Assembly: GCA_963978905.1 (NCBI GenBank)
Contig: OZ022260.1
Span: forward strand, 48,443,551 to 48,507,550
Direction of reading: 5' to 3'
Origin: Trichostrongylus colubriformis
Lineage: Eukaryota > Nematoda > Chromadorea > Rhabditida > Trichostrongylidae
DNA: 64,000 nt
Within the stretch, counting starts at the first letter, position 1. Each line of letters starts with the position of its first letter. The notes beneath the pieces were generated by a model. The model saw only the letters and a program-made list of their open reading frames with translations, was not told the origin of the DNA and ran no database searches. This document shows, in pieces, positions 59,150 to 64,000 of the stretch. A program made the translations under genes and the position numbers.

Positions 59150-60011
59150 TTTAAAGGACATGATATGTATAATGAAGTAAATAACCGGAACGTCCTGCTG
59201 ACTGTGTGAAAAGGTACCAGAAAATAGAGATGCCCTGGATAAACCTGAAGATGTCCGTAAACAAATCCTGATCGCAATTTTCGGTTTCTTTTGTTGGACG
59301 CGTAGTGCGGGGAAAATTGAGAGTTTGAAGGGGCTTTGAGCGGACAATTTGCGGCTCTTCCTCTTTGCGTCTTCAGCAAATCACTTTATCGGTTGATTTG
59401 TAGAGAATTTGTTCATAGCCTTCGATGGATTTCCGTTCCTCAGCGGAGCAAATGACAATCAACCGCTTCAGCCACTACCAAAGTGTGCAGGCTACAATCA
59501 GCATTGAGATGACATTCAGAAGGGTTTGAATGAAAAATGGCGCACATGACCATACGCGTTGCCAAATTTTTCGTTGTCTGCAGGTATGTATGGATTTCTG
59601 ATATTTTTGAATTTTTATATTGATAAAATTATAGATTTCATAACAGGTTGCAAAAAGAATGTACTATAGTTGCAGCCCATAAAAGCAATTTTGTTTTAAA
59701 TCTGGCTGTTATAAAAATACTTATTTTAGTGGGGTTTTTTGAATGGAACTGAGAGTGGAAGTGCGCGCTACCTGTTTCTACACCACCACCGCTCCACTCC
59801 CATGAATATTTCCCCAAAATATTTCTTAAATTTTGAAAATTGAAGGGTATTTCTTAGGAAGGTGGTTAATTATTATTGCGTGGTTATTATTCGGCTGATG
59901 CGGAAAACGTCTATTCGCTGCTACCCCAATCTGCACACCAGCTTGGAATCCACTGCTCAGATGATCTTATGAATTTTGGAAAAGTAAAGGTGTATCCATC
60001 TGGTATGATAC

Positions 60012-60629
60012 CTTTCTTTGAGCTCTTCGCCTCCTAAAATCGCCTCTTTCAAAGTCGCGTAGACAGGCAGGATGGACTGCCCAGTAGTGGCCCTAAACGT
60101 GAACTCCCTTAATTTCGAACAATTTAACTTTCCTCATAATTTCTTACCTTTCCATTTGCTGCTCGACCAGCTTTTACAAAACAATCGTTCAGACTGAGAT
60201 TGTGTCTGATGCTGTTTCGCCAACCGGAACCTCGTGTGCGGAAGTACGGGTAATGCATCATTATCCACTCGTACACCTAAAAACAACGGGACCCTTTCCT
60301 TAGCAAACTGCCGGTTTTACCAAAAATTTCATGAGTAATCTCTGGAGTCTTGTTCTAATTGCTTTCAGATACCGTAGAAGGCCGCTCACCTCACTGAGAA
60401 CCATCTTCTTGTCTGGGGACGACAATATAGCCATAGCAATAAGGCCGATATAGGAATGCTGAGGTTTAGGTTGATCAAGTATCGGGAACAGTGACGAAGG
60501 ATCGAAAAGGCTTCGTGGTGCCACCAGGTCGGATCGAAGGGGAAGGCCGTATCGTGGCATGTCATTGAGATCCAGGCCAAAGAATGCCCGTTGATAGTCA
60601 CGCAGGGCGTCAGCACAAAGCCGATCCAT
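60012..60629 (-). CDS. foxQ2: Forkhead transcription factor, FoxQ2-like (3' end unresolved)
   Basis: DNA-binding developmental regulator, nuclear. Exons 60629-60390, 60276-60148 and 60092-60012, all phase 0, give 150 codons. Residues 1-53 are a short N-terminal region; the forkhead domain starts at 55 ([15 protein letters not shown]). It continues as [18 protein letters not shown] with the recognition helix [10 protein letters not shown] at 99-108, then [18 protein letters not shown] and a basic end ([12 protein letters not shown]). The KAGR.xNGKGHYWA wing pattern is FoxQ2-like rather than FoxA/D. ATG 60629 lies 2 nt after TTCGTTTCAG, a strong acceptor. After exon 3 either a donor (AAAG|GTATCA) leads to an unseen exon, or reading continues to a stop about 15 codons later near 59967. 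Confidence 0.88.
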
Positions 60630-60639
60630 GTCTGAAACG

Positions 60640-63470
60640 AACGGATACGGTGGAGTCTTCAGACAGATATTAAAGGTAGAAGACGGAGGATCAGTTTGCC
60701 GTCTAGACTTGCACTTTATCGCTGAAGCGCTAATAATCGGCATGCCTGGAACAGCAGCTTGACATTTAATGACCCTTGGCTCAGTTTTTTTTTTGTAGGA
60801 TACGGAAACGTGTGTCATTGTGTAGCAATTCCGAGCAATTTTATGGAATTGGCCTCAGATCTGACATATAAACTCCTGCACCCCGTTCCGGTTCCAAAGT
60901 TAGAAGAAAACCTGGAGTAGAGCCCTCGAGTGAACGTGCTACCCTAACAAACGCAACCACTACCGCTTCTTGGCAGGTAACAGATAATCGCCTGTCAGCA
61001 AGAGGAAACAATTTGGCAATGGGTGATAGGTGGTCGCGGCCCCACAAATACCTTGACAAACAGGAAAAACCGTCCACCGCCTATTATGTCGCGAAAATAT
61101 CGCAAATCCGAAAGAAACGTATTTCACTTTTCCAGACTCCTTCATGGGCATCAAGATGAAGTGCAGCAAAAAAGAATGAAAAATAAGAGTTGTTGAAAAT
61201 AATGTTTTCTCGATATCTGTCGAGGATCTGTACGGGGTAAAATGCGCTTTCGCTGGAGACCAAAGAGGTTTGCGTGCAGAGTCGGTCCTCAAAAGAGATG
61301 CCTCTTGAAAGAGGAATGGCTTGCAAACGTCTCTCGACAAGGTTTATTAAACGATGCAATAAACGTGTGGAAAACGTAGGACTTGCTGTTAGTGCGGGTT
61401 TTTGAGAGGTATACCCCCAAACCTACCCTAACTGGTATGATCTCCAGCCCCACCACAACTGTTTCTGACGGTGAGCTAAATTTGGGTCCATGAAAAAGTT
61501 GATCAGTCGATGAAGCGCCGGTTTTTCAGAGAGTTCCTAATTGCCCAGAAATCACGAAATCAGGTAGATTGTTGGAGATTCTTCGAGGATGTAGCTTTCA
61601 CAATAGGACCCCTCCTAACGATTCCTCATCCATGTTTGATACTGCCCACACCACCTCATATGGCCGAAAAACGACCCTGTAAAAGTGAAACTCGATGAAC
61701 GCTAACGCATCTCAATTTTCATGCCAAAATTACGCAACCAATACAGACCTTTGTTGCTAATTGGAGGAATAACGGAATAGTGGTGAATTCAAGGAGGAAC
61801 TGATGCTTCAGCGATTAACGACAGTTAGTTCTTTTCCAAACGAAAGGGAAGGGAGGGGGGGAGGACGACGTGGGGGTTTATCTGTGTGGGCGTGGCTTGT
61901 CATGGTGTCCAAGGCAATCGTATTAGACGAAGAATACGGTAATGAAACGCGGCAATCGCATTGCGACGTCGCGAGTGGCGCTGATTGTTTGAGGCAGCAA
62001 ATTGTCCACTTAGCCATCGCCGTTGTTGTTCGAAATCTCACACAAAGAAGCAGATGAAGCGCTCGCGTACCTCATAAGATTCACCTAGAAATTTTGCTGT
62101 CTCTGCTATCCAATGGAAGCTTTCATCAGCAGAGGAAATTCGAACAACTGAGGGATGAATCACGGTAATGCCGCCCAAAATAGTAAAAGGGCAAAGTTTT
62201 TTCTGCCGATCACATCTCTAGAAGCATAAATTGAGGCTATGAGGTTTGTCCAGCAAGCTAAAACCCTTGAAGCCATTGGAGTGATGAAATCGTGCACAAT
62301 CTTTCCACTCGTAATGCGCAATGCATGCGAATCTAGCTCCAAACAGGTAAGTGATTTTCAGGAAATCCATAGGGGGTGCCAAAAAAAATAATTTTCTCTC
62401 CTCCACTTCAACCCTACTTTAGTCGAACTCCAGCAAATTCTGACGACGCACTTCCATCCTCAAATTCAAGAACAGACCTTACCGTATCACTAAACTCCGT
62501 AACAGCCTTCTGCACGAATAGGATCGGGAGATCATTCCGAGTGAATATGATGGGTCACCTCAACACGGCAAAATCCGAGATTTCGTTACCCTCGTTCACA
62601 ACCTTGCTAAGGTCCGTTCACTCTGGACACCTGAGAGGATTCATATTGGATGGTGCCCTTGAATTTTCGGTTTATTTCTTGCTCTCATCATAATTCGTTT
62701 CCAAGAACCAAAACGTGCCATCACCGCTGAAATCCCTCCGCAGGAGGGAGGGGGGGGGGGGTAGAGGTATGAAAAATGACACTTCGGATCAAAGCAGCGT
62801 TATTTGAGCAGCAAGGGCTCCGCGACTTCCACGAACCGAAGGGATCCTCAGGAAGCCCCCCACAAAAGACTTACCTCGGAACGTGGCTCCACTGTTTGTG
62901 ATACTGTAGGTGCTCTGAAGCCCGACTGCGCCGACTGAAAGCTAAATATGTTCGTGAAGGTGAAAGTAGTGAGTCTCAGCTTGCTGCTGTTTCTGAAAGA
63001 ACATTTCGTGAATATTTTGCCCCAATACTTTTATCTCTTTCGTTTCCCTATGTTTTGTATACTTGGCGGATGTGAGCCGTGGGCAAAATTTTTATGACAC
63101 CCCCTGTATGTATAATATGACATTTGAAGATTACCCTCAGCGTTCCCATCTTCCAAGGAGGTCTGCTTGAATAAAAAAAGAAAATTTGAGCTCATACATA
63201 ACCGAAATAGAGGAATCGAAAGCTATGGTGCACCTGAGTGAGACTCAGTCTGCCCCCTCGTCGCACGTTAAATGTCATATGTCCATCCAATCAATTCTCT
63301 TCACAGTAGCATGCTGAGTGGCTCAAAAGTTTCTGGAATAAAAAAAAACTTAAGCTTTTACAAGGATTATTGTGGCATTTCTGAATTGTCAGTATTTGCT
63401 AAGATGGCTGACGAAGTTTGAGGTTTGGCCAATTCATCGTTCGAAACAACGATGAACTGGTGCTCAAGTG
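60640..63470. other. No recognisable gene; homopolymer-rich
   Basis: Frames upstream of the forkhead gene (60841-61359, minus) have no domain. G-runs lie near 61850-61862 and 62750-62761. The end of a transposon-like repeat (TTTTATGACACCCCCTGTAT) occurs at 63089-63110. The frame at 62376-62693 is unsupported. Confidence 0.4.
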
Positions 63471-63479
63471 CAAGTCTTC

Positions 63480-63640
63480 GTTTGGATTTCGAAAATTGGG
63501 AAGGTTAGGAGTGGCCTATTAAGGTCGGGCAAGTTAGGATGGGGTAGGAGCCGATTCAAGTGTACGGAGCACATAAGAACTCCGCCTACCGTGAGCGGGC
63601 TTATGTACACTGAAATGTCCTATGCTTAAATTTAACACTA
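63480..63640. repeat. Diverged copy of the 43.2-43.8 kb repeat
   Basis: GTTAGGATGGGGTAGGAGCC, then AACTCCGCCTACCGTGAGCG and TGTACACTGAAATGTCC follow the same order as the third unit at 43710-43812 (GGTGAGCGGAGCGTACACTG with AAATACT). Confidence 0.6.
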
Positions 63641-64000
63641 ATTCCGCACTTAGGTTCCAAAAATAGCCGACGCTTCATTGAAAGGCAAGCTAAGGTGGAC
63701 CGCGCGATTCAATGGAGCAATTAAAGGAGATCTTCCCGTGAGAGTAGAGCGTACTTAGATTGACGATACTTACCACAGCATAGAAAGTGGTCTCGAGAAT
63801 GGTCCACGGACCGGGTAAAAGTGAGATTATCGGTTTTTGCTCAGAGAACAGGTAATGGTTACCGAACCGAATCCTTACGTGAGTGAAGTCGCAGAAATGA
63901 AAATTTTGCAGGGTCATGAGCTACCGATCGATACTACTCAAAATCGCCAATTCTGCGTTAAGGAATTGAAATTGAAGCCATGCGGAGTCAGATCAAAGGG

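Noticed and set aside
59132..59379. Possible final exon of the forkhead gene
   Set aside because: No acceptor gives the expected basic continuation after RRRRAQRK; frames look like chance.
1..64000. CRISPR array, bacterial operon or phage signals
   Set aside because: No regularly spaced repeats, no ribosome binding sites before long frames; all real genes are intron-split.

Overview
This window looks like nuclear DNA of a nematode, most likely a strongylid (clade V, hookworm-like) worm. Every gene I can identify is split into short exons by small introns with GT donors and nematode-style T-rich/TTTCAG acceptors. Several start codons sit a few bases after an acceptor that could take a trans-spliced leader. 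The coding sequences match animal, in part worm-like, families. Most long open frames are not genes: gene density is low and the space is filled with degraded inverted-repeat elements, homopolymers and dispersed repeats. The species is my inference; no ribosomal or mitochondrial marker is present.

Layout. 1-2638 (-): 5' part of a BBS9/PTHB1 gene running off the left edge, with a near-consensus RFX X-box just upstream. 2897-3276 (-): two possible exons of an unrecognised gene. 3.3-10.5 kb: mostly repeats and nothing recognisable. 10.6-13.9 kb (-): exons of a multi-pass membrane protein whose introns hold three repeat elements. 14-27 kb: repeats, with weak coding fragments at 24.0, 25.4 and 27.0 kb. 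27.3-34.2 kb (-): two well-resolved genes on one strand, a ceramide-1-phosphate transfer protein homologue (4 coding exons, 214 aa) followed 419 bp later by a WDR75-like ribosome-biogenesis WD40 protein (17 coding exons, 714 aa); this is a candidate operon. 37.7-40.5 kb: a 2.75-kb long-inverted-repeat transposon with a perfect 10-bp target duplication and a nested MITE. 43.2-45.4 kb: tandem and dispersed repeats, including a MITE with a perfect 8-bp duplication. 45.9-46.9 kb (+): complete five-exon mitochondrial manganese superoxide dismutase. 47.2-48.3 kb (-): possible SH2-like exons. 50.0-51.1 kb (-): 3' exons of an unrecognised gene. 52-55.5 kb: repeats. 57.5-59.2 kb (+): broken coding-like segments. 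60.0-60.6 kb (-): a FoxQ2-type forkhead gene, 3' end unresolved.

The genes form no single pathway. BBS9 belongs to the ciliary BBSome, CPTP moves sphingolipid between membranes, WDR75 works in the nucleolar SSU processome, SOD2 protects mitochondria, and the forkhead protein is a developmental regulator. I found no operonic defence system, CRISPR array or intact transposase. The most notable items are the X-box/BBS9 pairing, the CPTP-WDR75 gene pair, a tandem duplication that copies a splice donor in WDR75, and the long-inverted-repeat element.
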